Assembly: GCA_963377175.1 (NCBI GenBank)
Contig: CAUJNA010002879.1
Coordinates: 786,001 to 850,000 of the forward strand
Length of the DNA stretch: 64,000 nt
DNA from: Effrenium voratum
Lineage: Eukaryota > Sar > Dinophyceae > Suessiales > Symbiodiniaceae
Direction: 5' to 3'
Numbering within the stretch: position 1 is the stretch's first letter; each line of letters begins with the position of its first letter. The notes beneath the pieces are model-generated. The model saw nothing but the letters and a program-made list of their open reading frames with translations. It was not told the origin of the DNA and did no database searches. Made by a program: the position numbers and the translations under genes. Below are positions 9,611-21,110 of this stretch, one piece after another.

Positions 9611-12600
9611 TTGAACTAATGAATAAGCAACCTTTGGTGGACATCAACATTCGGTAGGGATTTATGTCATTTGAGGTGGCTCCCCCATTAAAAATAAAGC
9701 TATGTAGGGTCCTAAAAGGTGTATTGCTGAGTCCAAAGTGTCATGTTCCAAAATTGGTGGTTCCTTCAGGAAACCACCAATTCCCAAACGTACTTTGGAG
9801 AACCCTCACAGGGTTTCATCACGGGTTTCACCAGATGTCCAGGTCTTAACAGGTCCCCGGCTCTGACTCACAGCCAAGGCGCTCAAGCCTCCTGCAATCC
9901 TTGGCTGCTTGCTTTTTCACGTGCAGCTGTAAGGGCCTGCAAAACCCGTGCAAATTAAACAGGAAGCCAACCAGCCCTATTTGTAGGGGACACTCCTTCT
10001 GGAGACCCGTTTTACGCGTCCAGGTTTATTTGCAAGGACATAACATGCAACTAGATTATGCGATATGCGGCTGATAGGTAAGAAAGATGAAGCTGAGAGG
10101 AGTCTTCCATGCTAAGAGCACAATCTCGGTGAACTTTCAGTGGCAGGCGGAAACATGGTTGTCAAATCCGAGAAACCAAAAGGCCAGGGGTCCATAGATT
10201 CGCGGACTGTGAGCGCAAAACGGATTGCGGACAAAACCCTGTACAAAAGCCGATGCATATCTGACTCCTCATTGGTGTGTCCTTATACTAGTCTCCATTT
10301 GGAGACTAAACTGCTCATGTGTGCCATGCGCCTGCATTTTCTTCGGTGTTTTACAGGACACCCCAACCACATTCTCGTGTCAACGGCATGGAGTCGTTTT
10401 GCATGTTCTTCCTGTCAAACCGAGTCGTCTTTCCAAGAACCCGCCGAATCCCCATTTGAGGCTTCCCCGAGAAATGAGACACACCTGTACGGCTTTCTGT
10501 CTTGGAGTTGGTAACTCTTGTTTGGTATTTTGAAGCGGATTGAACAAAAGCCGAAAGGAAGTCCTTGTTGAGGGTAGGCCTTTTCTGCTGGTTTGAAAGG
10601 ACACCAGCAGGAAAACCACCCATGCGGTCAAAAGAGGTTTCATTTCTCATTGGTGAAACCTCAACGTGCAACACGAGTCCCCTTTTACTGCTTCGAAATG
10701 GAAGGCTGGCCACTTGACTGGAGCCCGCCCAGAAACCATTTCCTCCAAGGAACCTTCTGACGAGCTCCATTTTAGTTCGATGGAAATCCCAGCCTGGAAA
10801 GCCGTATGGCCAGTCATTTTTCGGACGGAACCCGCTTTTTTTTTTTTCCGGACAGACAACAAAACGTCACATATGGGTTTCCAGGAGGGCATTTGGTTCG
10901 ATCTTGCAAAGTACCCAGTCCACCTGAGGCAAAATGCTTTTCTTGGATGCATCATCCATGGCCGAGGCACATCAATGCCTTGCCCCTCTTGGAGAAGTTC
11001 AGGCTCACATGGTTCCAGATCATCACCACAGACCAGCCCATCCTGGGAAGGCACCCTAGAGAAACACAAAAGCATCGGCTCTGATGAACCAAAGCTACAT
11101 TCCAACCCCTGGGTTTGGAAGTAATGGTTCGGTTTTGGCTTTGGTTTGGTTGATCTTCCAAACTTCTGGCCATTCGGAGACTCGGAGACTTCACTCGAAT
11201 CTCCGCATGAGGCACTAGCTATCTTCTTCCGGTCTCGATCGAAAGATCTCGAACTCGTGCCCCTTTTGGCTGCAAGTCTCGTATCTGAGACCTTGGACCC
11301 TGCGACCCGCATGGAACCATGCGGACTGGCCGTTGGAAGGCTGTGTTCCAGAGAAAACCTTCTGTCAGCTTCCGTGGCCGGGAATGCTTGAGATGGGGAT
11401 ACCCCCCGAAACGGATCAATGCCAAGTTGAAACACCGGCTAGCCATCCCGGATCCCAAACCTGCATTTAAAAACCTCACTTGCTGAGTGGATGGCCCAAA
11501 AACAGTCCAAACTTTATATTTCCCAAAAAGTTTAAAGTTCATGAACTCAGGAAGTGAGAAACAGACATGGATCTCCGAAACGGGTGGGGGTTGAAGCTGG
11601 GGGCCCAAACACGAACCGCCTTCTTACCGTCCTTGGCTTCTGATCCTCTCAGATTCAAGCCGAACAAGCATCGAGACATCGATAGAACCACTATATAAAA
11701 GGAAATGTTTGGATATTGCACTTACAAGTCTGAACCTGAACAAAAAAAGCATTGAGAAATCAACAAAAACACAAATATTCTACTAGAGATGATGAGGTCT
11801 GCCAAGACATTCCCCCAACTGGATTGTTTGTTGATTTCTCGATGTTTGTTCGGTGTTCAATTTACCGTGTGCCAAGAACGTCCCCTGCTAGATGGTGGTG
11901 TTGGCGTGTTGCTTTTCCGATTTCTGTCTGCATGTGTATTGGAGACTTTCCGAAGGAGATTGATGAACATGTCATTTGAATCAATCTTAATCAGCAAACA
12001 ATTAAACAATTCAATTGCAGATCTGAAACTGAAAACACACAAAAAACAAAGAAATTGGAGGGAAGCCACAACAATCTGACAAACGAATTGTTTGGGTCTT
12101 GCTCACTAGCAAGCGTGAAACTAAAAAGATCGGAGCAATCAGAACGATGGGATGTCAATAATTTCCGTGCCAGAGTGTGTTGCCTGTTCTGCCAGATTGT
12201 ATTGTTGCTTTGGTTTTGTTCAGCAACAAAAATGTGCTTCCCATTTTTTAATTGTCCGAATATCTGCCTGCTTATTTCAGGAACATGTTTCTTGTCCAAA
12301 GGAGGTTGATGGCAATTTGAACTTCCTTAAGAAACAATTCAACTAGAAATCCAATCCTCAGCTAAAACATCTGCATCGGACTTTCTATCCAACTATTATT
12401 TACTTTCAATTTAATGTTTGGAGATTTCGAATTGAACATAATACAGAGAAAAATATAGGTTGTTCAGTTTGCCTGCCCGATAGAAAGAGTTAAAAACAGT
12501 GCAACAACTCGGTAACAAATACAATTTCAGTGTTACTAGTCTAATAAAAATATATAGATTAACTATTTCTCTATCAACAATTATAAATGCCTTGCAAACA

Positions 12601-13430
12601 AAACAAGACCCTATTTGAAAAAACAACAACAACTGGCTTAAGGTCTAAATGTCAACTAATGTGACCTTTCCTCGTCAAACTCAATCAATCGTCTGTCACT
12701 GCAGTTGCTTTGCTGTAAAGTGGCCTGCTTCGACGTTTACAATGAGGGATGTATATACAAAAAAGCACGCAACTCACGGCATCCCCCTCGCTTTCAAAGG
12801 ATACCAGGCCAAGTTGCATCAGATAGCGTGCGTGGTGAAAGATCATGTCCGTAGAGCCTGCGATTGGATTCGATTGCCAACTCCGGCATGTCAACGGCCA
12901 AGAAAGGGGCCCAGCCCACCCCCAACAAGGACCCTGCATGCTAAAAAGTGGATCTGAACAAATCAAACATAATCAAACTCATCATCCATCCCCTCTTCGT
13001 TTCCTTTCTTTCGGGCGACTTCGTACTCCTGAATTCTGCATGGATCAAGTCATATCAAGTCACTTTACCCCGCTGAGGTCGAAGGGCATCCAAATGGCTC
13101 ACGCTGGCGCGCATCCTGCCACTGGGGTCATTATTTTGGGGGTTTCTGGGGATTATCAAAGTCAGAAAACGGGGTTGTGTCCCTTTAATCCACTTAGGGG
13201 GTGAATTTGATCATGGTAAAATATTGAGGCCAGTGCCATGCCACAAAAAAGTGTTTCCTCGCCTGTTCCAAGGTAAACCCTGTGACACAGAGCTCCTCTT
13301 CTGTCGGAATAGGGGCTGAAGAAGCTGCACAGTGCTCGGACACTGGCAACTTGAAAAGGGCAAAGGCGCAGCGAGGCATGGAAGATCAGACCAGCCATGG
13401 GCAACTCAATGATATTCTAAAGTGAAGCGC

Positions 13431-13539
13431 CCATAGGTGTCCTTTTAGGGGAAATAGATGGCCCTGGTAGATGATTAAAACACCAGGTAAACCAGGGCCA
13501 TCTATTTTCTAGCAAAACAACCAAAAAGGACACCTATGG
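13431..13539. mobile_element. Near-perfect long hairpin element
   Basis: The outer arms CCATAGGTGTCCTTTT and AAAAGGACACCTATGG are exact inverted repeats. The inner arms ATAGATGGCCCTGGT and ACCAGGGCCATCTAT are also exact, leaving a loop of about 20 bases. No second copy was seen in this window. Confidence 0.7.
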
Positions 13540-13807
13540 AAACACCCCCTATGAGCAACAAAACGCGGCGCGGGAGGCCGCGGAAGCAACTTTCAATTGA
13601 GGAAAGGCCACTCAAAACAGGAAGGACAACGCCTTGTCTGCAGCGCTCCGAAGTGTTGAGAGGGATGGGGATGCTGATAACATTGGGCTTTTGTTTCACA
13701 TGGTGCTACACTACGCACTTTGCCCGTTGACTGTCTCCACACGGCCAGCGACTTTGCCAGTCGCCAGCGACCTTGGTGGAGAAAGGGATCCTGTTTGCTC
13801 ATTGAGT

Positions 13808-13957
13808 TCTAGGGCTACCTTCCGATTCCATTCTAAACCCAGGCATCCTTCTTTCTAAAAAACCGAACCAAAAAAACACACACACACACACAAAACCCTG
13901 GGGAAGCAGCGGCTTTTTGAAAAGAACGATGGTTGAAAAGCATGGAATCGGACTCAA
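13808..13957. mobile_element. Family J inverted-repeat element with CA run
   Basis: The arms TCCGATTCCATTCT and AGCATGGAATCGGA pair with each other, and AAAGAACGATGGTTGAAAAG on the right matches the family J inner arm. A short CA run sits in the loop, at about 13878-13893. Confidence 0.55.
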
Positions 13958-14163
13958 CCAACCTAGACTTAATGGACGGCAACAAGGATCAAAGGGATCC
14001 TGTTTGGGGCCCATTGGCGAGTGGCAGCCCCCGAGGGAAAAAAAGCGGGGGCTTCCTGCTCGCTCCAGGACAGTGCACAGGCGCCTACTTGCAATGCGCT
14101 GTCGAGCTCCTGGGTCGTCTGCTTCCAGATGGCATACCTCAGGCGGAAAGCAGAAGATGTTGC

Positions 14164-14267
14164 CTAGGTCCTCCAGTTTTGGAGGTTGGAATAAGGGTAC
14201 CCGATTTTGTTCTGTAGTCTATTTTAGTAGAGGAACCCTCCCCCAAAACAAGGTCAAAGGGACCTAG
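14164..14267 (+). mobile_element. Family A element
   Basis: CTAGGTCCTCCAGTTTTGGA, TAGTCTATTTTAGTAG and AGGGACCTAG are in the usual order. The right end is shortened: the ACTGGGG part is lost. Confidence 0.7.
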
Positions 14268-14410
14268 CTGCAAGTCCCTGGCCTCGCTTTTTGGGTGGCC
14301 CATATATGGGAGTGGGTCAAAATGAAACCACCAGGGGACCGCAAATTCTAGTCCATGTCCCTGTTTTTTTGGGGGTGGCCCATACATATGTAGATATATG
14401 TGTGTGTGTG

Positions 14411-14511
14411 TGGCTCAAAATCAAACAGGAGAGGCAAACCGCAGGTTTTGGTCCATGTTTCCACTTGCCAGGGCAACCTATTTTGGAATTCCGGTTTTTT
14501 GAGCCACAGCC
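14411..14511. mobile_element. Family C element
   Basis: It runs from TGGCTCAAAATC to TTTTTTGAGCCACAGCC with GGCAAACCGCAGGTTTTGGT inside. A diverged half copy (GGGAGTGGGTCAAAATGAAA) lies just upstream at about 14308. Confidence 0.65.
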
Positions 14512-15068
14512 ATATGAGTGCCCCCAAAAGTACCCTTGGCAACCACAAAAGTACCCTTGGCAACCACTCTGGGCCCTGCCATGTTCTGCCTGTGCTTCAT
14601 CTGGGAAACAGCGGGCCCGGCCCGGCCTCGCACGCCGAACGGGTGCAATTTCTTCGGCCCCGAACCCTTCGCAGACCTCAGTACCTCGAACCGGTCTTGG
14701 CCCAGTCGAAACCAGGGCAAGTCGAAGACTTTATCAGGGGATCCACTTGCTTCCAGGGGGAAACATCATCTACACATGATCAAGCTGAGTCAGAAGGCCT
14801 CTTTGTACAGAACGTATACACATAAATAACTAGACTAACTAATTATATATTCATCAGGTCCGTTCCCTGTTCATACTAGCCAGCGAAAGGAAAGTAAGTT
14901 CCAGTTGAGACAACAATCTGCCTCCGTCTTTTCCTTTTCCGTCGAATGTCCCTTCCGACTCGTCGGAATCGAATCGCATCGCTCCGAGGTGCAGAGACAG
15001 CTCCCCGAAGAAGCCGATGAAAGCACCTCAGCGCTTGGCTCGGATGAAAAAAAACGTGAGAAACCGAG

Positions 15069-15118
15069 CACCCTTTTTTTCTGTAGTCGATTTTAGTAGG
15101 GAAGGGGCCAAAAGGGCA
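15069..15118 (+). mobile_element. Family A fragment
   Basis: Only the middle part remains: a C/T-run, CTGTAGTCGATTTTAGTAGG and AAAAGGGCAGG. Neither terminus is present. Confidence 0.45.
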
Positions 15119-15149
15119 GGCCATGAGCAACTTGGCCAGAGTGATATCC

Positions 15150-15266
15150 TTAGGTCCTCCAGCTTTGGAGGTTAGAAGAAGTTGGTACCCACTTTTTCTG
15201 TCTATTTTTGTAGGGGAACCCTCCCCAAAACAAAGGGGGAGAAAAGGGCACTACCGGGGGACCTAG
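15150..15266 (+). mobile_element. Family A element
   Basis: It starts TTAGGTCCTCCAGCTTTGG and ends GGCACTACCGGGGGACCTAG, with TTTTTGTAGGGGAACCCTCC in the middle. It lies about 30 bases after a second family A fragment. Confidence 0.7.
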
Positions 15267-15580
15267 CTTGGTGTCCCAGTTGTTCAAGCTCTGGGCCATA
15301 ACTGTCTGTATAAACCGTTTGCAACCAGTATATGTACTTCCATTTGGAGTTATGAAGCTGCACCATGTTGTGGAGGTGAGCAGACTAGTCTGTTGGATAG
15401 TGTTCTGTTCCTATACTTTCAAACATGTTAGACACCCCAGGGTGGGTCGTTTGGCTTGCCCAGAAAGTTTGCATTTGGATTCCCATGTAAACATGTACCA
15501 TTTTTTGACAACTCCTGTCTATTAAAATGGAACCCACAGAGGGACCGTTTTGAAGGGGGGGTCCTGTGAAGTTCCAATGT

Positions 15581-15703
15581 CTTCCATTTGCTTAAGCCCC
15601 TTGACCAAAAAAAACAAAACAAAACATATCTCCAGTGATAGATTATGATACCCTCTAAAAACAACAGGGGAAGTTAACACCTGTTCCTTTCAGCAAATGG
15701 AAG
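15581..15703. mobile_element. Family E element
   Basis: The ends CTTCCATTTGCTTAAG and CAGCAAATGGAAG are inverted repeats. The inner ATATCTCCAGTGATAGATTA is shared with the copies at 39029 and 45297. Confidence 0.7.
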
Positions 15704-16137
15704 ATCTTAGTCCATTAACATGGAACCAGAGGGACCGTTTTAGGGAAAGGAACACAGTCTTCCAGGTCCCCCCACCTACGAGGGTACCCAAAATTGCCAT
15801 ATCCAAATACGACTTCGAGACTCGGATGCTCAAGGCGCAGGTCCATACGAAGGCCAACATGCGGAAGCAGCGGCAGTGAATCATCACCGGCGTGTAGCAC
15901 CCAGCGATCATGGAGTTGATTCCGAAGTGGTCCAGCCTGCCAACTGCAGTGGTCCAACCTTTTCAAATTGATATTTCTTTGCGCATATTCATTGTAGATC
16001 TATATGTATAGGTCATGAATATATATATATATATTTAGATACCTATACAATATAATATAATAAAATACAGTATTATTTTAATATAACATAACAAAATATA
16101 ATATGATATAATATAATACCCCGGTTGCTATTGACCC

Positions 16138-16243
16138 CTCTGCCAAAAGTTTAACAGTTTGTTGGTTTAATGGAAAAGCTCTTGATTTCCGAAAAAGTTA
16201 AAGTCTAAAGATCCAACCCAATAGCAGTCCAGATACCATATCA
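16138..16243. repeat. Dispersed repeat H
   Basis: The phrase CTGCCAAAAGTTTAAC... followed by AAAAAGTTAAAGTCTAAAGA and TCCAACCCAATAGCAGTC recurs near 29301-29380. Diverged relatives are at 31240-31325 and 32568-32660. It has weak inverted ends built on AAAGTTAAA. Confidence 0.55.
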
Positions 16244-16308
16244 TGTATACATGTATACACACATATACGTATATATATATATACAATGTACATATCATAT
16301 ATTAATAT

Positions 16309-16442
16309 GGCTGTGGGTCAAAACCAATGGTATCCCATTTGGGTTGGTAGGTGAATTCACCACCCATTTTAGAACCGATTTTAGTGGTTGGATTGGTTGA
16401 TGTTCACTAGGGGCTAACCGATTTGGATTTTCACCCATGGCC
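16309..16442 (+). mobile_element. Family B element with AATAT target duplication
   Basis: It starts GGCTGTGGGTCAAAACCAAT, contains GTGAATTCACCACCCATTTT, and ends TTTTCACCCATGGCC. The five bases AATAT flank both ends exactly. Confidence 0.8.
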
Positions 16443-17957
16443 AATATAAATATACACCTAACTTCTACCCCGCTTTTGGTTGGCAGGGTTCTACCGGGTG
16501 AATCAACCCGAGTTTCTTCTTGGAGTCCGGTTTAGTGGGGGATGTATCAGTTGGCTTTGCTGACCCGTCCAGTTTTGCAGTCGCCCGCGTGGCATACACC
16601 CAAAAGAAAAGCAAATCACTCGTAGCAAAAGGGGGGGAAAAGGAGGCAACGAGTGGTTCCCAAGGTTTTAATTCGTCTAAACAAGAACCACATAGGAATC
16701 ATATAATATGAGGTCTCAACATATTGAATAATAATCTTGCTTTGAATATAATATGAGGTCTCAAATATGAAACTATTGAATCATAATATTGCTTTCTAGG
16801 TAGCATTACCCTACCACTAAGCAGCATGGAAGTGCACGGGCCTCTTTTGAGGTCCGTTACACCACCCTATGGAAAATGCCAGCAACGAAGCAACAGTGCA
16901 GGTTCAATTGCCACCCCCACACCCCAATGGACCCGTACTAGCGGCGCTTGTAACACACCTCATCAGCGCTTGTCCTCAAACTGTTAGGACAATGGTCGTG
17001 AACGTTTGATTTGTTGGGTAGTCCTCCATGAAACACCAAAAGGACAATCTCCACATTTGGTTCCAAGGTAAGCAGACAAAACATGGAACCCAAAAACATC
17101 ATTTAATGAGTGTCCTTATGAAGTGCCCCGCCCCTGCTGGATTCCAGGTTCATTTAACCCCGAGACCTTGGACTACAAACAACGCCCCTGCAATTTGCTT
17201 GAGAAAAGTGTTCGTTGCGAGCACGCAGTTGACTGAGCCATGGCTTCTGGGGCAACATCCCTTTTGTGCAAGGGACATGACATGATTGTCTAAGGCTTTT
17301 GGAACCATAACTAAGTCGTGTATAAGGCAGAAAACACATCAACCAGTTTCCCTTGATGGAATCGTCTTCCCGAAAAGCTCACAGTCCAGAAACTGGGCAA
17401 GTCAGCTAAATATGGCGGCCAATATTTCGCCAAAGCTCAATTGAGGTCAGTCAACATGTGCCCTCAAGCAGCTCAATGGGGCCGCAGGATGGAAAGCATC
17501 AGTTCTAGGAAGCTACTCACAGGGCACAAACTCAAACACCCAAACACCCAAGCAATCAAACACAATCACCCAAACACAAAAGCAGCTACTCCCAGCCACC
17601 AGGAAAACACAATTAACACCATAGTTAGCAATTCAGCATACCGCCTGTGTACTGGTTCTGATCCGGCCCCGAGAGGCATCAAACTTGTTTTCGAAATCCT
17701 AGGCTCACCCGCGTAAAGCAATTTTGTGGATTATTTGCCACTCAAATGGTCCAAACCCAAAAGTGACCCAAGTTCAGGAGCTTGGGGAGTGAGAAGGGGA
17801 CCCATTTCTTTGGCAAGGTCACTTGTGAGCACACGTCCCCCCCCTCCCTGTCTTTTTTGAGGGTACTAGTTTTTTAGACATGTTGCTTTAACGAAAAAAC
17901 ATGCCATTTTTGAGGGCACCATCTTTTGAGATATAGCTTTAAAGAAAAAGACACCAG

Positions 17958-18110
17958 TTGAGTCATAATCAAAACCCGGTACAAAAATGGTCTACCCAGA
18001 ACCATGTAAAGAACTAAGAAGGCGGAATTCCGCAGCTATTTATGGTTGGGACCGTCCCTTGCTAACCTTCATCTACCCGGGTATTGATCGTGGCTCACAC
18101 CACATATTTT
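17958..18110. repeat. Dispersed repeat shared with 62155-62262
   Basis: The segment with CAGAACCATGTAAAGAACTA followed by AGAAGGCGG, and later ATCTACCCGGGT...GTGGCTCA, is found again at the far end of the window with small deletions. A weaker match is near 30450-30570. Nothing coding is evident. Confidence 0.55.
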
Positions 18111-18438
18111 GTTTGTCTCTGCGGTTCCAAGAAGACAATGAAACCATGGATGGAGCCCATGGCCCTTGTGGTACCCATTAACAACCTCTTGCTGTTGATC
18201 TTGCATTTTTGGGGAGGAGTCCAAAGAGACGCGCTGGATCCGTCGGCTGGAAGCTTCAGGAGGACTCGGCGCTACCCGGCTGGTTGACGTGATTTTTCTG
18301 ACCCACTAGGTCCCATCGTTGGATGGGCCAAAACAAGGCCAAAGTGGTGTGTTTACCACTCAACTGGTCCTCCCAAAAAGATTTATAGTCCAGGAACTCG
18401 GGAAGTGAGCATACAACATGTGTATATATATATATATA

Positions 18439-18560
18439 TAGGTCCTCCAGTTTTGGAGGTTAGAAGAAGTTAGTCCCCAATTTGTTTGTGGTTTTGTCTA
18501 TTCTGGTAGGGGAAGCCTCCCCCAAAAACGGGGTGAGAAGGGCACTACTGGGGCACCTAG
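18439..18560 (+). mobile_element. Family A element next to a TA run
   Basis: It begins TAGGTCCTCCAGTTTTGGAG directly after an alternating TA tract and ends CACTACTGGGGCACCTAG. It appears to have inserted at or beside the microsatellite. Confidence 0.7.
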
Positions 18561-18975
18561 CCCAAAAGAGTTGGGTCACTTTTCGCATGCCAATTTCTCT
18601 CGAGTCTCCAGGTAAAGGGCCTAAAGAGTCATGGGGTTGGGGATGTTTTTTCCAGCCGCAGTTCTTTGGAGGTAGCTCACTTGTCCCAAAGGACTTGGAA
18701 ACAAAAGCTGACCTGTTGAAAAGACGCAAAATGATTCGACCAAGCCAAGGAAACCGAAAAGTTCTGGTTGACATGGACTTGCAAGTCCCAACCACTTGGT
18801 TTTGGCCGAATTTCAGGGAGTAACTCTGTTACTCATTCGGCGCGCATCATTGCATCGCGCTTTGCTTGACAAACCCCAAACCCTACATGAGAGCGACAGC
18901 GAATACCGAATCTTACTGTGGAATGCACCTCTGGCTTCTTGCTCTTAACGCCCCGAAGGCAACATGCCGTCCATG

Positions 18976-20430
18976 CTACAGCAGCCCAAGATTCGAGCTC
19001 AGCTGCTCTTGCACCTGACTGCTGTCTCCGCCGAATTCTGGATCGCCCCAGGTCACAACAGCACCAGATTCAAGAATGGCAACAAAAGCGCGGGCAGTTG
19101 CTTGCACGCGCTGGACGTTCCTCAGCTGATCTTGCACCTGGCTGCTGTCTCCGCCAAAGCCTGGGTCACCCCAGGTCACAACAGCTCCAGATTCAAGAAT
19201 GGCAGCAAAAGCACCCCGACTTGCTTGGATGTGCTGAACTTTCCTCAGCTGCTCTTGCACTTGGTTGCTGTCTCCGCCGTATTCTGGGTCACCCCGGGTC
19301 ACAACAGCCCCAGATTCCAGAATGGCAGCAAAAGCATAGGTGGTTGCTTGGATGTGCTGGACATTCCCGAGCTGCTCTTGCAACTGGCCGCTGTCTCCAC
19401 CGAAAGCCGGATTGCCCCAGGTCACAACCGACCCAGATTCAAGAATGGCAGCAAAAGCACCCGCAGTTGCTTGGACATGCTGGACGTTCCTCAGCTGCTC
19501 TTGCACCTGGCTGCTGTCGCCGCCACTTTCTGCATAACCCCAGGTCACAACAGCCCGAGATTCAACAATGGCAGCAAAAGCACCGCCAGTTGTTTGGATG
19601 CACTGGACATTCCTCAGCTGCTCTTGCACCTGACTGCTGTCTCCGCCACAGTCTGGATCGCCCCAGGTCACAACGGCCCCAGATTCAAGAATGGCAGCAA
19701 AAGCACCAAAAGTTGCTTGGATGTGCTGAACATTCCTCAGCTGCTCTTGCACCTGGCTGCTGTCTCCCCCGTATTCTGTACAACCCCAGGTCACCACAGC
19801 GCCGAATTCAAGAATGGCAGCAAAAGCACGATAAGTTGCGTGGATCTGCTGGACGTTCCTCAGCTGGTCTTGCACCTGGCTGCTGTCTCCGCCAGAGCCT
19901 GGGTCACCCCAGGTCACAACAGTGCCAGATTCTAGAATGGCAGCAAAAGCATTGTCAGTGGCTTGGATGTGCTGGACGTTCCTCAGCTGGTCTTGCACCT
20001 GGCTGCTGTCGCCGCCAAGCTGTGGATGACCCCAGGTCACAACGTCCCCAGATTCAAGAATGGCAGCAAAAGCAAACTTGGTTGCTTGGATGTGCTGGAT
20101 GCTCCTCAGTTGCTCTTTTACCTGGCTGCCGTCTCCGCCACAGTCTGGATCACCCCAGGTCACAATTTCGGGCCCATGGCCACACAAAGCAAATGCCTTA
20201 TGAGAGGCAGCCAGTTTGCCAAGCTGCACAATCGCAAGCACCACGTCCCCATCTTGCAAGCCAGCCTCACTCAGCGTGGCTGTCAAATCGAGCTGCCGGC
20301 CTTTCGCAATGAGCTCCAAGCGGCGCTGGAAATGCTGCTGCGCTGCAGCCTTGAGCTCGCTGGCAAGCTTCGCCGGCGAGACTTCTATAGAGAATCCACC
20401 TCCACTGGGCAAGAGGACATCCAGCTTCAT
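18976..20430 (-). CDS. Ubiquitin-like plus ten-unit RCC1-like repeat protein (copy 2)
   Basis: A single open frame of 484 residues. The ATG at 20430 was chosen over one 69 bases upstream because it aligns with the starts of the paralogues and follows TTGTTTTTCAG, a good splice-acceptor context. Residues 1-70 are ubiquitin-like (MKLDVLLPSGGG, SELKAAAQQHF, GLQDGDVVLAIVQ). Residues from about 79 form ten units of about 41 residues with the pattern AFAAILESGAVVTWG, GGDSSQVQEQL, NVQHIQAT. Unit 8 has R instead of the near-invariant tryptophan (VVTRGDP). The protein ends NLGLL, like copy 5. There is no signal peptide or membrane segment, so it is probably intracellular. The family resembles RCC1-repeat proteins, although classical RCC1 blades are longer (about 50-60 residues). 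Its role is unknown; a protein-interaction scaffold is inferred. Confidence 0.9.
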   Translation of the reverse strand: MKLDVLLPSGGGFSIEVSPAKLASELKAAAQQHFQRRLELIAKGRQLDLTATLSEAGLQDGDVVLAIVQLGKLAASHKAFALCGHGPEIVTWGDPDCGGDGSQVKEQLRSIQHIQATKFAFAAILESGDVVTWGHPQLGGDSSQVQDQLRNVQHIQATDNAFAAILESGTVVTWGDPGSGGDSSQVQDQLRNVQQIHATYRAFAAILEFGAVVTWGCTEYGGDSSQVQEQLRNVQHIQATFGAFAAILESGAVVTWGDPDCGGDSSQVQEQLRNVQCIQTTGGAFAAIVESRAVVTWGYAESGGDSSQVQEQLRNVQHVQATAGAFAAILESGSVVTWGNPAFGGDSGQLQEQLGNVQHIQATTYAFAAILESGAVVTRGDPEYGGDSNQVQEQLRKVQHIQASRGAFAAILESGAVVTWGDPGFGGDSSQVQDQLRNVQRVQATARAFVAILESGAVVTWGDPEFGGDSSQVQEQLSSNLGLL

Positions 20431-20434
20431 GGCG

Positions 20435-20448
20435 CTGAAAAACAACAA
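20435..20448 (-). promoter_or_regulatory. Possible (trans-)splice acceptor before copy 2
   Basis: On the minus strand a pyrimidine-rich TTGTTGTTTTTCAG ends four bases before the ATG. Dinoflagellate mRNAs receive a spliced leader at such sites. The matching position in the copy at 1-370 reads CTTTTCTG and lacks the AG. This is inference from sequence alone. Confidence 0.35.
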
Positions 20449-20837
20449 GGTTGACAAAGACAAATTGGGGATACAAGCATGTATCTCAGGAAATCCCAAT
20501 CATTTGCAGTTCAAATCCTGGATACGACTTCAGCAAAGATCCTGCCATTGAACTGTTCCTGTCGAGCTGGCACTTGGGTTTTGCTTTTGTTGAGGCTACA
20601 AAAAGGCTTGGTTTCCTTTGGTTCTCCTTTACACAGACCCTCTTTTTAGGGTAACCTGAAAACACACACACACACCCAACCATTTGAGTTGTATTTGTTT
20701 AAAAAAGAACAATTATTCCTTTGATTTTGTACTTTGGAACTCCTAAACCGAGAAACACCTTTGTCATAAAGAAGTCTCGGTCTTGCCCACAACATGCGAC
20801 AATGCAGTCAGGCATCCTCTTGCACATCATATGAGCC

Positions 20838-21110
20838 AAGGTCAAACGGTTCAAGGTGGGGTTGGGATGGGTTTAGGGTGGCTTTGCGGCGAGCTTGTTT
20901 TAGGGTGGGTTGAGGGTTTAGAGTGGGGTTAGGGTTGAATTTTAGGCTGACGTTAGGGTGGGTTTGGGTTCAGGGTGGGTTTGGCTGGGATTGGGGGTGG
21001 GTTTAAGGTGCTTTCACTGGGGCTAGGCTGGACTTGGACTTGGGGGTGGGTTAAAGGTGTTTTCGCTGGGTTTAGGGTGGCTTTAGGGTGCGTTTGCTGT
21101 AGTGGGGCAT
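20838..21110. repeat. Degenerate telomere-like GGGTTTAGGGTGG repeats
   Basis: On the + strand, phrases such as GGGTTTAGGGTGGCTTT, GGGGTTAGGGTTG and GGGTGGGTTTGGGTTCAGGG recur with irregular spacing. Plant-type and dinoflagellate telomeres use TTTAGGG; here the unit is strongly diverged and mixed with TGGG. Confidence 0.55.

Larger units (their letters stand above)
6180..18900. other. Gene-poor stretch between the first and second Ubl-RCC1 genes
   Basis: No convincing gene was found. The longest frame is 262 codons on the minus strand (10647-11435) and has no recognisable domain; it includes a lysine run from an A/T tract and a KPKPKP run from a T/G-rich tract, so I treat it as chance. The stretch holds many family A-E elements, a hairpin at 13431 and short TA, TG and CA runs. 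Confidence 0.55.

Noticed and set aside
10647..11435. 262-codon minus-strand frame
   Set aside because: No recognisable domain, low-complexity pieces from T/G- and A-rich tracts, and overlapping + frames of comparable length.
18918..20312. 464-codon open frame on the + strand opposite copy 2 (similar ones opposite copies 3, 4 and 5)
   Set aside because: The 123-base unit is a multiple of three and lacks stops in the opposite frames, so long antisense frames follow automatically. The ubiquitin-like and RCC1-like signatures exist only on the minus strand.
20505..20530. Phrase GCAGTTCAAATCCTGG resembling a tRNA T-arm
   Set aside because: No matching acceptor, D-arm or anticodon arm can be drawn around it.
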